Below are positions 33,891 to 43,333 of a stretch of 64,000 nucleotides of DNA, one piece after another. The stretch spans positions 1,116,001-1,180,000 of the forward strand of contig NZ_CP013612.1 of NCBI RefSeq assembly GCF_001482385.1, given 5' to 3'. Position 1 is the stretch's first letter. Each line of letters opens with the position of its first letter. This DNA comes from Pseudoalteromonas rubra (GTDB taxonomy: Bacteria > Pseudomonadota > Gammaproteobacteria > Enterobacterales > Alteromonadaceae). Below the pieces are notes generated by a model. That model searched no databases, was not told the DNA's origin, and saw only the letters and a list, made by a program, of their open reading frames with translations. The position numbers and the translations under genes were made by a program.

Positions 33891-36746
33891 CTAATGGGTG
33901 TTTGCCAGTGCTTTGCTGTAAATATAGTTTACATAGTTATGGCCATTGCTGCGGAGCCCTTCAGAAAGGTAGATAGCCCAGGAATGGTTAAATAAACTAA
34001 TGACACGTTCCACTTCATCAGCACTGTTGTATGGTGTAATGAGTTTAGGAGAGGTGAAGCCATCATAGATGGTGCCTTGTGTGCTGTTTAGTACACCATT
34101 TACTTCTTGCCCATAATAGATCTTGTTTGTGACTTGACTAAAGTGACTGAGCATTTCTTGTTTGCCGTCATCGTTTAAATCCGCTGCAACTAACATGTCA
34201 CTTGTTGCGGAACCATTATAAAAATAACTACCTGCTCCAAATGCTGGGAGTGATCCTGAACTGGCCGGCCTGCTTTCATAAATGGTATTACTGGAAAAAC
34301 GCTGATACATGCGTTGCTTAGACTCTGTGCTTCTGAGACGCCCAGGTTCCATGAGTGACAGTGTTTGTGTACCAGAATAGACCGTTTGATTTTTCCAGCT
34401 GGACGTTTGTGCATCCCAGTATATGCCGATGACTTTCTTATCATTAAGCGCCACATACAATTCCTGGTTGGCACTATACATTTCTCCAACACCAGACAAG
34501 TCAGCTGCCTGTAGCTTATTTACGGAGATATTGTGTGCGCCATGATAGATTGCGTTACCGGAAACTGGGTTGCCGAGCCCATCAAAAGCGGAGCCAAGTA
34601 GTGCGCTACTTCCCGCCCAATTTGTAATGAGTTGATCTGGCTCTGCACCTTTTAGTGATGCGACTTGACTGGCAACTAAGTCGTCCTGATTCGCATTATG
34701 AAAGGTCCAGCGTGTGCTTGCTATGTCGTTCAGTTGCCTGTTTTTTACTTCAGATCCAGTGAGAAACAGTCTTGCACCAGATAAACCCGTGCTGTTGTCT
34801 TGAAAGTAAATTTCATCTATGCCATCACCATCCAAATCAGCGACTGCTTTGATATCCAACGTTTGATTTTCTGCGTTGATCCTTTCGTGGATCCCTGACT
34901 CGCCAATCAGAAATACATCCTCTTCTGTGTTATCTAGCTTAACCAGCAGATGAGGGACATCACTACCATTTGAATCTTCCATGGTCATTGCTTTAGCCCA
35001 TAACGGCTCCAAATTGCTGCGATATCCTTGTGCAACGGGGTTGCCAATACAGTCTATGCAATCAGGTTTTCCACCTGTATACAGGGTTGTACCCGAAGAG
35101 ACTGAAATCAGAGGTGCATAACGTGAATCCTTACGAGCGTGAAAATACACTTTCTGGCCAGGACCTTTGATGACATTCATACCTATACTGCGATCTCGGT
35201 GTCCCATACGTTGGCTTATAAAGACAGAGAGCTCTTCACTGCCTTTGGTATTGTAAGCAACAGTGTTGTACGCAAAGTGATTAGTCCAGTAGTTGTGCCC
35301 CTGACTGTCTTTTTGAGTTTGGCCCCCTGAGGTCGAAAAGAAAAAGTCTGGGTAGACATTCGTTGGGTCTTTAGCTGGGTTGTAAAAATTACCGGTACTG
35401 GTGTCATCTGCTGGGTTGTATGGAACAATAGTATTGTTCGCTATTGTATTAAAAGTACCTGATAACAATACTGATGTTCTGGGTATCAATTTAAAGGTGT
35501 TAAATTGGACTCGTGTTTTGTATGCTCCAGCCCGGGTTTGTTCTGCGAGTGGATCGGTTGCAAGCATACACTGAGTAGCGGAATCGAGACATGTCCTTCC
35601 ACCAAGCTTAATGGCTGCACTTAAAATCATTTCAATTTTATTGTGCTCAATGATCGAAGGTTTCATGTTGCTTAGAATATAGATTGCATGATCTGCAATT
35701 TCTTTTATGGTGTTATCGGTGATCACCCATTCTTGTCCATTGCCGTTAACCCCTTCAACAAAGTTTTGTATGGTGTTGTTTTTGACATGTATTGGTCCGT
35801 AACTAAACTGTTGGGCAATGCCTGAATGAAAACCCATACCCGCAGAGTTGATATTGAGATGTGCGGACAGCGCGCCAGAAGCACTAACTAGCTCAGACAG
35901 CATGTTCTCGGTATGGGCTAGTGGAATACTACCTTTGATTACTGAGTTTTGGATTGTGGCATTACCCACAATAGCAATACCAGAGCGTGCTGGATTATGT
36001 ATTGACACATTATCGACTGTGACATCATTACTTCCGCCAGCCAGGCCAATCATGATCATGCCTGACCAAAGCCGGCGATCTCTGCCATTAAAGTAAAGAT
36101 TGTCATTGTTTTCATGTAACGTATAAGCTGGGTTTTGGATATGGTTCCAGTGGTGATCTCCTTCAAATGACAAGTTTTTGATGGTAATACCCTGCGCCTT
36201 ACTTGGCACCATCAATACCACTCTTCCGTGATGTTGACCATCAAAGCCTTTACCTGAATAGTAAAGTCTCGGAGTCGGCTGACTTGACACCCCTTCAATG
36301 GTGATATTGTCCCCTTTAATATACAGCTTAGGTAAAAATGCGTTGTGGATACCATCAACAGGTGCATCTGGGTGGGCTTCGTATAATTCACTGAAGTTGT
36401 AATCGCAGGAGGCAACCATAATCTTAGTGCGTGCAGGTCTTGGTGCTATGTTATTGGCGACTCGCACGGCCCAGCGCAGCTGCTCGGCTCGATTTTTGTC
36501 GCTCATATCAACATTGTTTTTTAGTTCTGCTGGCATACTAGCAACAATGGCACTAACACTATCACTATAACCACCCAGGTTTTGCGTTTCCCAAAAAGAG
36601 TTGCTGTGCAATATCAGAGTATTATTGCTGTCGACGTTGCTTGGTAGTGGTGACTCGCAATGATTACTCGCTTGAGCCTGATTAATACTTGATAAAAATA
36701 CTAAGCAGGAAGCGAAAAACAGGAGCTTCGCTATTTTTTGTATCAT
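33891..36746 (-). CDS. secreted right-handed beta-helix protein with FG-GAP/VCBS repeats
   Basis: 951 residues. Signal peptide to about 26 (INQAQA). The middle third has repeated parallel beta-helix rungs (ITIKNLSFEGD, VTVDNVSIHNPARSGIAIVG, IHVKNNTIQNFVEGVNGNG, WVITDNTIKEIADHAIYI, SIIEHNKIEM), as in pectate-lyase and polysaccharide-lyase folds. The C-terminal third carries FG-GAP/VCBS-like calcium-loop repeats (AVADLDGDGIDEIYF, VAADLNDDGKQEML). A polysaccharide-degrading or -binding role is likely; the substrate and catalytic residues cannot be fixed from sequence. Confidence 0.75.
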   Translation of the reverse strand: MIQKIAKLLFFASCLVFLSSINQAQASNHCESPLPSNVDSNNTLILHSNSFWETQNLGGYSDSVSAIVASMPAELKNNVDMSDKNRAEQLRWAVRVANNIAPRPARTKIMVASCDYNFSELYEAHPDAPVDGIHNAFLPKLYIKGDNITIEGVSSQPTPRLYYSGKGFDGQHHGRVVLMVPSKAQGITIKNLSFEGDHHWNHIQNPAYTLHENNDNLYFNGRDRRLWSGMIMIGLAGGSNDVTVDNVSIHNPARSGIAIVGNATIQNSVIKGSIPLAHTENMLSELVSASGALSAHLNINSAGMGFHSGIAQQFSYGPIHVKNNTIQNFVEGVNGNGQEWVITDNTIKEIADHAIYILSNMKPSIIEHNKIEMILSAAIKLGGRTCLDSATQCMLATDPLAEQTRAGAYKTRVQFNTFKLIPRTSVLLSGTFNTIANNTIVPYNPADDTSTGNFYNPAKDPTNVYPDFFFSTSGGQTQKDSQGHNYWTNHFAYNTVAYNTKGSEELSVFISQRMGHRDRSIGMNVIKGPGQKVYFHARKDSRYAPLISVSSGTTLYTGGKPDCIDCIGNPVAQGYRSNLEPLWAKAMTMEDSNGSDVPHLLVKLDNTEEDVFLIGESGIHERINAENQTLDIKAVADLDGDGIDEIYFQDNSTGLSGARLFLTGSEVKNRQLNDIASTRWTFHNANQDDLVASQVASLKGAEPDQLITNWAGSSALLGSAFDGLGNPVSGNAIYHGAHNISVNKLQAADLSGVGEMYSANQELYVALNDKKVIGIYWDAQTSSWKNQTVYSGTQTLSLMEPGRLRSTESKQRMYQRFSSNTIYESRPASSGSLPAFGAGSYFYNGSATSDMLVAADLNDDGKQEMLSHFSQVTNKIYYGQEVNGVLNSTQGTIYDGFTSPKLITPYNSADEVERVISLFNHSWAIYLSEGLRSNGHNYVNYIYSKALANTH

Positions 36747-37372
36747 GGTTTTAAGGTCCTTCCATTTAAGTTTGATGTGTTCAAAAGAGCTGATAAAGCC
36801 GCAATATTCAACAACTTTGACTGTTGCAGCTGTTCACCAGTCCGTAGAAAACATGGCCCATGTCTGGCTGATAGGCTGTGTATTTTATACCTGAGTAACA
36901 GAAGCGGGTAAATATTTTATCTTGTTTATGGGGATAATTAACGAGCAGTGCCAGGCGAGTCTATTTTTAATTGTTATGTGGAGGTGGCTGTAGTCGTGCT
37001 CAGTTCCCACCTAGTGGATTAAGCAACATTCAGGAAAACCAAGTTTGGGGCTTAACCCGTTTGGTTTGTTATATGTGCAGAGGCTGAAGTAAGGTTTTCG
37101 CAGCTGGCCTGGTGAAGTAGAATACCCTGATGGGAAGTTACTACTTTGATAAATAGAAATTGTCAATAAAATTTTTTTCTTGCGTTTATTTTGTTGTCAA
37201 TTTATAGAGTGGATTTTATCTTGTGGGTATTTAAATAGTGCTCTAATTTTTATTGATGTGTTTTTATATTTGTTGTGGTTTTGATTTTTATATTGGTTAA
37301 AAATAGGCTACTACTTAATGCCTGCGAAAGTGACGGATATTACCAGTCAGATACCGAACTACAGAAAGACAC
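36747..37372. other. intergenic region between beta-helix gene and IS copy 2
   Basis: 626 bases. The stretch 37150-37320 is very AT-rich with runs of T. No gene or clear structure beyond the promoter expected for the beta-helix gene. Confidence 0.4.
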
Positions 37373-38405
37373 GGCGTTGTTTCCTAAATCATTGAACTAA
37401 TTTAGCCTTATGTGATCAGATCTCAAAAGCAAACACAGAGACTGAACTTTGAAAGAAAAGCGTATCACCAACTGGCGCGAATACAACAAAGCCCTTATCG
37501 CCAGAGGCAACATCCAACTTTGGTTTTCCGAGGACGCGATTGAACAGTGGAACAACACGCAACATCACGGCGGTAAAGGTCGAGCTAATCATTTCTCTGA
37601 ACTGGCAATTGAGACCTGCCTGACTTTGCGGGCTGTATTTCGTTTGTCTCTTCGAGCTGCACAGGGTTTTGTTTCCTCATTAATATCAATGATGAAGCTT
37701 GATTTGGATACGCCAACTTATAGTTGTTTGTGTAAGCGCAGTGCAGAGCTGGCAGTTCGCTATAGGCCACACTCCAGTGCATCCGGAGGCATTGATATTG
37801 TGGTTGATAGCACTGGTTTGAAGGTGTACGAAAATGGTGAGTGGCATGCAAGAAAACATGGTGCAAACAAGCGCCGAACATGGCGAAAGCTACACCTGGC
37901 AGTTGATTCAGATACACACCAAATCGCAGGCGCTGAGTTGTCCACAGTGTCAGTAGCTGATTCAGAAGTTTTGGGTGACCTACTCAGACCATTGCGCAGG
38001 AAGATCAGCTCAGTTAAAGCAGATGGTGCTTATGATACCAGAGGCTGTTATGCCGAAGTAGCAGCTAAAAAGGCCGAAGCAGTGATCCCACCAAGGAGTA
38101 ACGCGCAGTTGTGGGAGGATGGACATGCTCGCAACAGCGCGGTCATTTTAACAAAGCATATAGGCAGCAGTGAGTGGAAAAAATGTGAACTACCACCAAC
38201 GTTCACTGGCGGAAACGGCAATGTACCGATACAAACAGCTAATGGGTGATAAGCTGGTCAGTCGTGGATTTAATCAGCAACACACTGAAGCGATGATCAA
38301 AGTGAAAGTACTCAATAGAATGACTGGGCTAGGTATGCCTGAATATCAGGGAAGCAGTTGAAATCTCGGTGTTACCTAAGTTATCTGGATTTGATCAACA
38401 AGGCC
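37373..38405 (+). mobile_element. IS903-like insertion sequence, copy 2 (defective)
   Basis: 1033 bp, two fewer than copy 1, with the same ends (GGCGTTGTTTCC at left, GATCAACAAGGCC at right). Inverted relative to copy 1. The flanks (AAAGACAC and CTAAATAGG) show no target duplication, so one side has probably been deleted or rearranged since insertion. Confidence 0.9.
37449..38361 (+). pseudogene. IS903-like transposase, 2-base deletion frameshift
   Basis: Nearly identical to the transposase at 27662-28576 until SSEWKKC, where copy 1 reads AATGTGTGAAC and this copy AATGTGAAC. The loss of two bases throws the frame into ELPPTFTGG and an early stop at 38249. The remaining C-terminal part (NYHQRSLAETAMYRYKQL) continues in another frame to 38361. 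The E-containing segment is therefore lost. Confidence 0.93.
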
Positions 38406-38451
38406 CTAAATAGGTACAATTGAGTTGGTTTTAAATGAAAAAGGGAAAATT

Positions 38452-41400
38452 GTGAAATTTAAAATATCAAATGATAGCTGGTTGACGATGTCGAAAATTT
38501 TGTTCGTTTTATCATTGTCACTTCCTGCTTCAGCGAATACCGTAGTCGGTAAGGTAACTCATTCTATTTCGGTACCAAGTTCTGGGTATTTAAATGATCC
38601 TATAAATATTTCTTGGTCCCCTTTGCCGGGCTTTTCGTTCGCCGACTTTTCTTTCGTGAAAATAGGCTATCGGTTAAATGGGGGAGGGTACACCTTTTTG
38701 GATCAAAGAGGTTCAGGTACGTCAATTTCGCTTAATCAGACAGGTCGTTGGTGCTTTATTGTTCGGGGGTGGAACTCGAATGAGGGCGAGTTCGGGTTAT
38801 TTAATATAAATAATGAGCAATGCGTCGAAATCAGAGATCTACCAGTTCCAAGTGCACCTACTTTCGAACCGCATGAGTATTATCAACCGGTAAACAAAGG
38901 CTTCGTACTGAAATGGAATCCCCAGTCTGGAGGGCGGCATGTAAGTCATTATAAGCTAAATGGTGCCTATTTTAGTGGGAATAGTAAAGAACTGAGCTTC
39001 GCTCACTATGGTAGGCAATCACTCTCTGTTCAGGCTTGTAATTCGCAAAATAAATGTAGCTCATCAACAACAACTAGCGTTTATATTTATTCACCCCCTG
39101 GTTTTGTTAGAAGCTTAGCCGCAGATAGAACTCATGTTAAATTGGGTGAAGGTGTAAATATAACTTGGAATACCCCAGGTGGAATGGTCCACAATGGCTA
39201 TTATAGGGTTTCTTTAAATGGCCGGGTCCTATACTCTGGAAAAAACCTATATTATAACCCTAGTACAGAGACACCGGGTAAACACATATATAAAGTTGGC
39301 GCCTGTAACCCTGAGTTACCGTGCACAGAGAGCAATATAACAATTCAAGTTTCATCTCCGTCATCTGTGAGTGGCTCAGCGAGCTTCATCCATGAGAATA
39401 ATGGCAATACCATCCTCGATCCGTACTACAACAAGAATGAACTACTCGCTTGGGATGTTTCAGCTGTTAAAAATGCTAGTCAATATCAAGTCATCGTCGA
39501 AAAATCTGGTAGCCAGCGAATCTTCCCTGCTACTAAGGATGGTAACTTAGTAAAGTTCCGATTTTCACAGCACATGTCTAACTATAGAACTAATGATGAA
39601 GTGAAAGTCAGTCTTTCTGCATCTAATAGTGCGGGGCAGTCAGCGGTGCTCAGTAGCAAAGAAAACATTACGCTCGTCAACTGGGACGAAATTGAATACT
39701 TTAATGGCACTCCTCTTCATATCGTAGGAGCGGCTATGGAGGCAAATAAATATAAGTCAACAGTATTTAATAAACTATGGAAAACCATACCACAAACGAA
39801 TAGTCTAGATGAAGCAACACACTTATATGATATAGACCCTACGTTATTCTTTGATGCATATTTTCATACTTATCAGCTTCCTTCTAACTTAAGTTCCAAG
39901 CCAAGAACAGAACCTGTAATGAACGTTTCAAGGCCTTTGTTTGACGGATTCGCTTTTTGGGATAATATATTAAAGAAATCTCCGCATTTCGCAGATGCTA
40001 CTCGATTTACCAATGTGTTGTCCACTGATAATATATTGAATAAGTTTAATTCAGGAGCGAATAATAGTTATCTTAGAGGGTATCTGGATACTATATTCAG
40101 AATTAAAAACAAAGCAAGTAAGCCAAACAATAAATATCTTTTTAAAAATGAAAAGTCTCTACTTGCCGCAATGCACGAATCGGCCGACCGCCAAGACCCC
40201 TCGACGGGAGTTGCCAGTTCTAAATCGAGAGGGTTTTATGTTATGCTTCCAGCGCCCTACTATAAAGTTCTCACTACAGATGAAATAGAAGATGGTATTG
40301 AAAACCCATACCCTTTCATAGAAGAGGAGTTTAAGAAAAGATTTACTGTATATATAGATGAGGTTATTGAGCAGTATGCGTTATGGCGTTCAAAGTATCC
40401 TAACTCAAAAGTAAAGCTTGCTGGTTTTATACATGGGTCTGAATCATCGGATAGAAAAACTCTGGGGCTTATAAGGCATTTGAAATCACATATAAAGTCT
40501 TTCAGTCCAGAGTTAGAGCTGGTTGCATCTGGCTACAGAAAGGGACCTGATCTTGCCCAAACATTTGAGGAAAGCTGTAGTGATAGAAACAGTGATCTAG
40601 AAAAATGCCTAATAAAATATACACAAATATACGACGTTGAAATAAATAATAATTTTGATAAAGTTTGGCTTCAACCTAATGCAACCTTGGAAAGGTTTAC
40701 TAGCCACACAAATCGCTACATGGGGATATCGTCATTTGAAAGGGAATTACTGCATTGGTATGGAAAAGGTGTACTTGAGCGTGTGAAGAATGATCCAAAA
40801 TACTCTTTGGTTTTTGAATATACGAGAAATTTTGCAAATGGAAGAGAGTCATCAAGGGACTATTTTGGCTATCAAACTCGTATTCCGGAACAAAGCCATA
40901 GTTTTTCTAACTACATTCACTCTGCCTTTAATGCTCGATTCAAAGGCGATAGTTACAAAGGTGGCTATTATGGAGATATAAGTTACTATGCAGACTACAT
41001 AGCTACTGACTTTCCTCCACAGTACAGTAATGGAAGTAAATCCTTTCTTTATGATGATAATGGAGGATTATTCTTCTGTTACGTTCAATACGCAATTGGA
41101 AAATCTGATGGCTGTGATGCCATCTCATATCATCAAGAAGGTGGAAAAGACTACATTTATACGTATGATTTAGTTGAATCTATCAGCGATGTACGTGCTA
41201 TGTATTCATTTATAGGCACTACTAGAGGTTTTCAAAAGTATAGTGCTGATAATAAAATAAAACCTGCCACTCCTTTGAATGATGTAAATGTGAACCAAAG
41301 TATTACAATTGATATAACAGAAAATGTGGCTAATGCAAGATACTTATCATTTAATACACTTGTAAGAAGCCGCTTGCACCCTTACTTACAAAAGGGTTCA

Positions 41401-41832
41401 GCCGCTGCTATTTCGAACTGCTCGGCAAAGCCGGTTGTTACATTTACTTTTAAGGATGATTCAAATAACCAGATTGGTTCACCCAGTTATTTAGAGTTAG
41501 GCCAGGAAATCCTACAGCAGAAAGCCTGTAGAAATATAAAAGACTTGGTTAAAACTCTTGAGGATGAAGAGACTAAGCGTATTAATAATGAAAGGCTGAG
41601 TAAATGTGGGCCAGTGGTTGATTCTGATACATATAGAAAATGTATTAAGAATATAAACCCTGAGTACGTGGGAGAAGCCCGAACTACTTCGTTGTGGGAA
41701 CCTTTAAGTACCAGAATAGCACTTCCTTATGGCACGAAAAAAGTTTCAATAAAAATGGAAACAAAAAAAATAAATACTCTAGACTATGTAAAATCTTTCG
41801 TATTTTACCGGCCTGATTATCAATTAGAGTAA
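38452..41832 (+). CDS. large secreted protein, Ig/FnIII-like N-terminus and DUF4855-like centre
   Basis: About 1126 residues from GTG 38452, chosen for AAGGGA about seven bases before it; TTG 38425 and ATG 38488 are in frame. The signal peptide ends near LPASA. Residues about 30-420 look like four fibronectin/Ig-like beta-sandwiches (VNISWNTPGG, FVLKWNPQSG). The middle (IDEVIEQYALWRSKYPNSKV, KLAGFIHG, FDKVWLQPN) resembles DUF4855, an uncharacterised glycosidase-like TIM-barrel family. The C-terminal 250 residues are unrecognised. By eye the gene is more AT-rich than its neighbours and sits between an IS and a transposase remnant, which suggests horizontal gain. Confidence 0.6.
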   Translation: MKFKISNDSWLTMSKILFVLSLSLPASANTVVGKVTHSISVPSSGYLNDPINISWSPLPGFSFADFSFVKIGYRLNGGGYTFLDQRGSGTSISLNQTGRWCFIVRGWNSNEGEFGLFNINNEQCVEIRDLPVPSAPTFEPHEYYQPVNKGFVLKWNPQSGGRHVSHYKLNGAYFSGNSKELSFAHYGRQSLSVQACNSQNKCSSSTTTSVYIYSPPGFVRSLAADRTHVKLGEGVNITWNTPGGMVHNGYYRVSLNGRVLYSGKNLYYNPSTETPGKHIYKVGACNPELPCTESNITIQVSSPSSVSGSASFIHENNGNTILDPYYNKNELLAWDVSAVKNASQYQVIVEKSGSQRIFPATKDGNLVKFRFSQHMSNYRTNDEVKVSLSASNSAGQSAVLSSKENITLVNWDEIEYFNGTPLHIVGAAMEANKYKSTVFNKLWKTIPQTNSLDEATHLYDIDPTLFFDAYFHTYQLPSNLSSKPRTEPVMNVSRPLFDGFAFWDNILKKSPHFADATRFTNVLSTDNILNKFNSGANNSYLRGYLDTIFRIKNKASKPNNKYLFKNEKSLLAAMHESADRQDPSTGVASSKSRGFYVMLPAPYYKVLTTDEIEDGIENPYPFIEEEFKKRFTVYIDEVIEQYALWRSKYPNSKVKLAGFIHGSESSDRKTLGLIRHLKSHIKSFSPELELVASGYRKGPDLAQTFEESCSDRNSDLEKCLIKYTQIYDVEINNNFDKVWLQPNATLERFTSHTNRYMGISSFERELLHWYGKGVLERVKNDPKYSLVFEYTRNFANGRESSRDYFGYQTRIPEQSHSFSNYIHSAFNARFKGDSYKGGYYGDISYYADYIATDFPPQYSNGSKSFLYDDNGGLFFCYVQYAIGKSDGCDAISYHQEGGKDYIYTYDLVESISDVRAMYSFIGTTRGFQKYSADNKIKPATPLNDVNVNQSITIDITENVANARYLSFNTLVRSRLHPYLQKGSAAAISNCSAKPVVTFTFKDDSNNQIGSPSYLELGQEILQQKACRNIKDLVKTLEDEETKRINNERLSKCGPVVDSDTYRKCIKNINPEYVGEARTTSLWEPLSTRIALPYGTKKVSIKMETKKINTLDYVKSFVFYRPDYQLE

Positions 41833-41866
41833 ACACCTTTGGCTATCAGGGTGAGAGCATTCTTCG

Positions 41867-42085
41867 TTAACGACAATTAACCGAAGATAAGCTCTGCCCT
41901 GAATTCATAGTCGAAGCTGGCCCGAACAAACTTGCCTGGCATCGAGCCTTTTCGACCGGTGTGCTGTTTACCAGGTTACGAATGATACACCGTATTTTCG
42001 CTGAAATAGGCTCGCTGATCTGGCAAACGTCTTCCTTAAACATGACATCCAACACCCAATACTGATGGTTTTCTATGTGCCAGGG
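41867..42085 (-). pseudogene. ISAs1-family transposase, C-terminal remnant
   Basis: The minus strand reads WHIENHQYWVLDVMFKED, the conserved C-terminal block of ISAs1-type transposases, continuing IRCIIRNLVN and KARCQASL. A frame change then leads to DYEFRAELIFG and a stop near 41878. No N-terminal half or terminal repeats are seen, so it is a decayed fragment. Confidence 0.75.
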
Positions 42086-42530
42086 AGAGGGAGCAGGCTG
42101 TTTTTGATAAAATTGTGGAAATGTAACAACATAACCGTCTTAGTATTCATTTGGATGGTAAATGTAAGTACTTAAAGCCAAATGTACGTAATGAGCTAGA
42201 AGCGGCGTCTTAGAAAGTTGGAGAGCTCATCTTTGTACATCCGATGAACAATATGGGTAATAAGGTCAATACATTTTTCGATGTTAAAATGCATGAGCGC
42301 ACCAAAAAAATACCAAGTAATAACAAAGCTAAAGTTCGGGTTTAAGATACTGTTAGGATTGCACGGCAGTTCATGATTATTATGAAACAGTCGTAACCAA
42401 CAAAGTTACGTACGGTTAGCACCTTAGTTCGCCTTGCTTGGAGACTGTCACAAACTTCCCACCCCTCAGTTTTTTATTGTGCATGTCCCTCACGTTTAGT
42501 GGCAAATTCTTCGTTTTACCGGACGAAACA
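42086..42530. other. intergenic region with possible decayed coding remnant
   Basis: No intact gene. On the plus strand 42148-42345 reads as 66 codons with one internal stop (KPNVRNELEAAS, stop, KVGELIFVHPMNNMGNK). This could be the end of a lost gene; no family is recognised. Confidence 0.35.
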
Positions 42531-42557
42531 AAAAGAGCGCTTGCCGAGCGCTCTTTT
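42531..42557 (-). terminator. rho-independent terminator after metzincin gene
   Basis: AAAAGAGCGCT (42531-42541) with AGCGCTCTTTT (42547-42557), loop TGCCG, with T-rich ends on both strands. It lies 30 bases beyond the stop of the 42588-43322 gene. Confidence 0.92.
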
Positions 42558-42587
42558 TTATAACTAACAATAGCCTAGGCTAATTTT

Positions 42588-43322
42588 TTATTTCATATTA
42601 GCAATGTCGTCTTTTGTTGCATTCACTGTTTTCCAGGCATATGACTCGCCTGTAACACCGAAAGGATAGCCGTTCGCTGTCCAGTTAGGGTTTGAGAAGT
42701 AGTCATATTGTGTTGCGCTACCAAAGACATGCGGATACGCCATGATACTGGTAAATACATTATAGACACCATGTCCCATACCATCGTTGTATACACCACC
42801 GGATGTGTCACCTTGTCTGCGCGCGTGTGTTAGCCCCTGATTGTGACCTAACTCATGTACAAACGTGGTTGCACCGCAGTCTACAGCGGTAATCGAAAAC
42901 ATTTTGTTTATCTGAGAAGAATATAAATTACCATTACTGCCCTGACCAACCCAGGCAATACCGCAGCTAATTAGATTACTGCCAGCCGAGGAACCAACAC
43001 CCAAGAGTGCAACCATGTCAGCGCGGTTTGCATCACGATATTGTGCGATGGATGCGCTGTCCGTCAGTGCATTTAACCAGTTTTCATCGGCTGTTACCTG
43101 TGCACTTCCGATGGAGTCTGATGCAACCAGGTTTAGCCTTAAGTTAATATTGTTTTGGTTATAAACCTGATTCGAAAATGAGATCAGCTGGTTAATTTTC
43201 GTTTGGATGTTCGATGTTTTGGCAGCTGCTTCGTCACTATACAGGATTGCGATATCGATTGTGTTGGCCTGAGTTAAACCTGAGGCCAAAGTGAGCGCCG
43301 TCGCTAAGATTGCTTTTTTCAT
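42588..43322 (-). CDS. secreted metzincin metalloprotease
   Basis: 244 residues. Signal peptide 1-19 (LASGLTQA) and then, with no evident propeptide, a reprolysin-like catalytic domain: zinc motif H156-E-L-G-H160-N-Q-G-L-T-H166 and Met-turn S-I-M194-A-Y. C120 and C149 could form a disulfide. It follows the membrane-anchored protein at 43334 by 11 bases and is therefore co-transcribed with it. The lack of a long propeptide fits a need for a partner to keep it folded or inactive. Confidence 0.88.
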   Translation of the reverse strand: MKKAILATALTLASGLTQANTIDIAILYSDEAAAKTSNIQTKINQLISFSNQVYNQNNINLRLNLVASDSIGSAQVTADENWLNALTDSASIAQYRDANRADMVALLGVGSSAGSNLISCGIAWVGQGSNGNLYSSQINKMFSITAVDCGATTFVHELGHNQGLTHARRQGDTSGGVYNDGMGHGVYNVFTSIMAYPHVFGSATQYDYFSNPNWTANGYPFGVTGESYAWKTVNATKDDIANMK

Positions 43323-43333
43323 ATTGATTTTCC

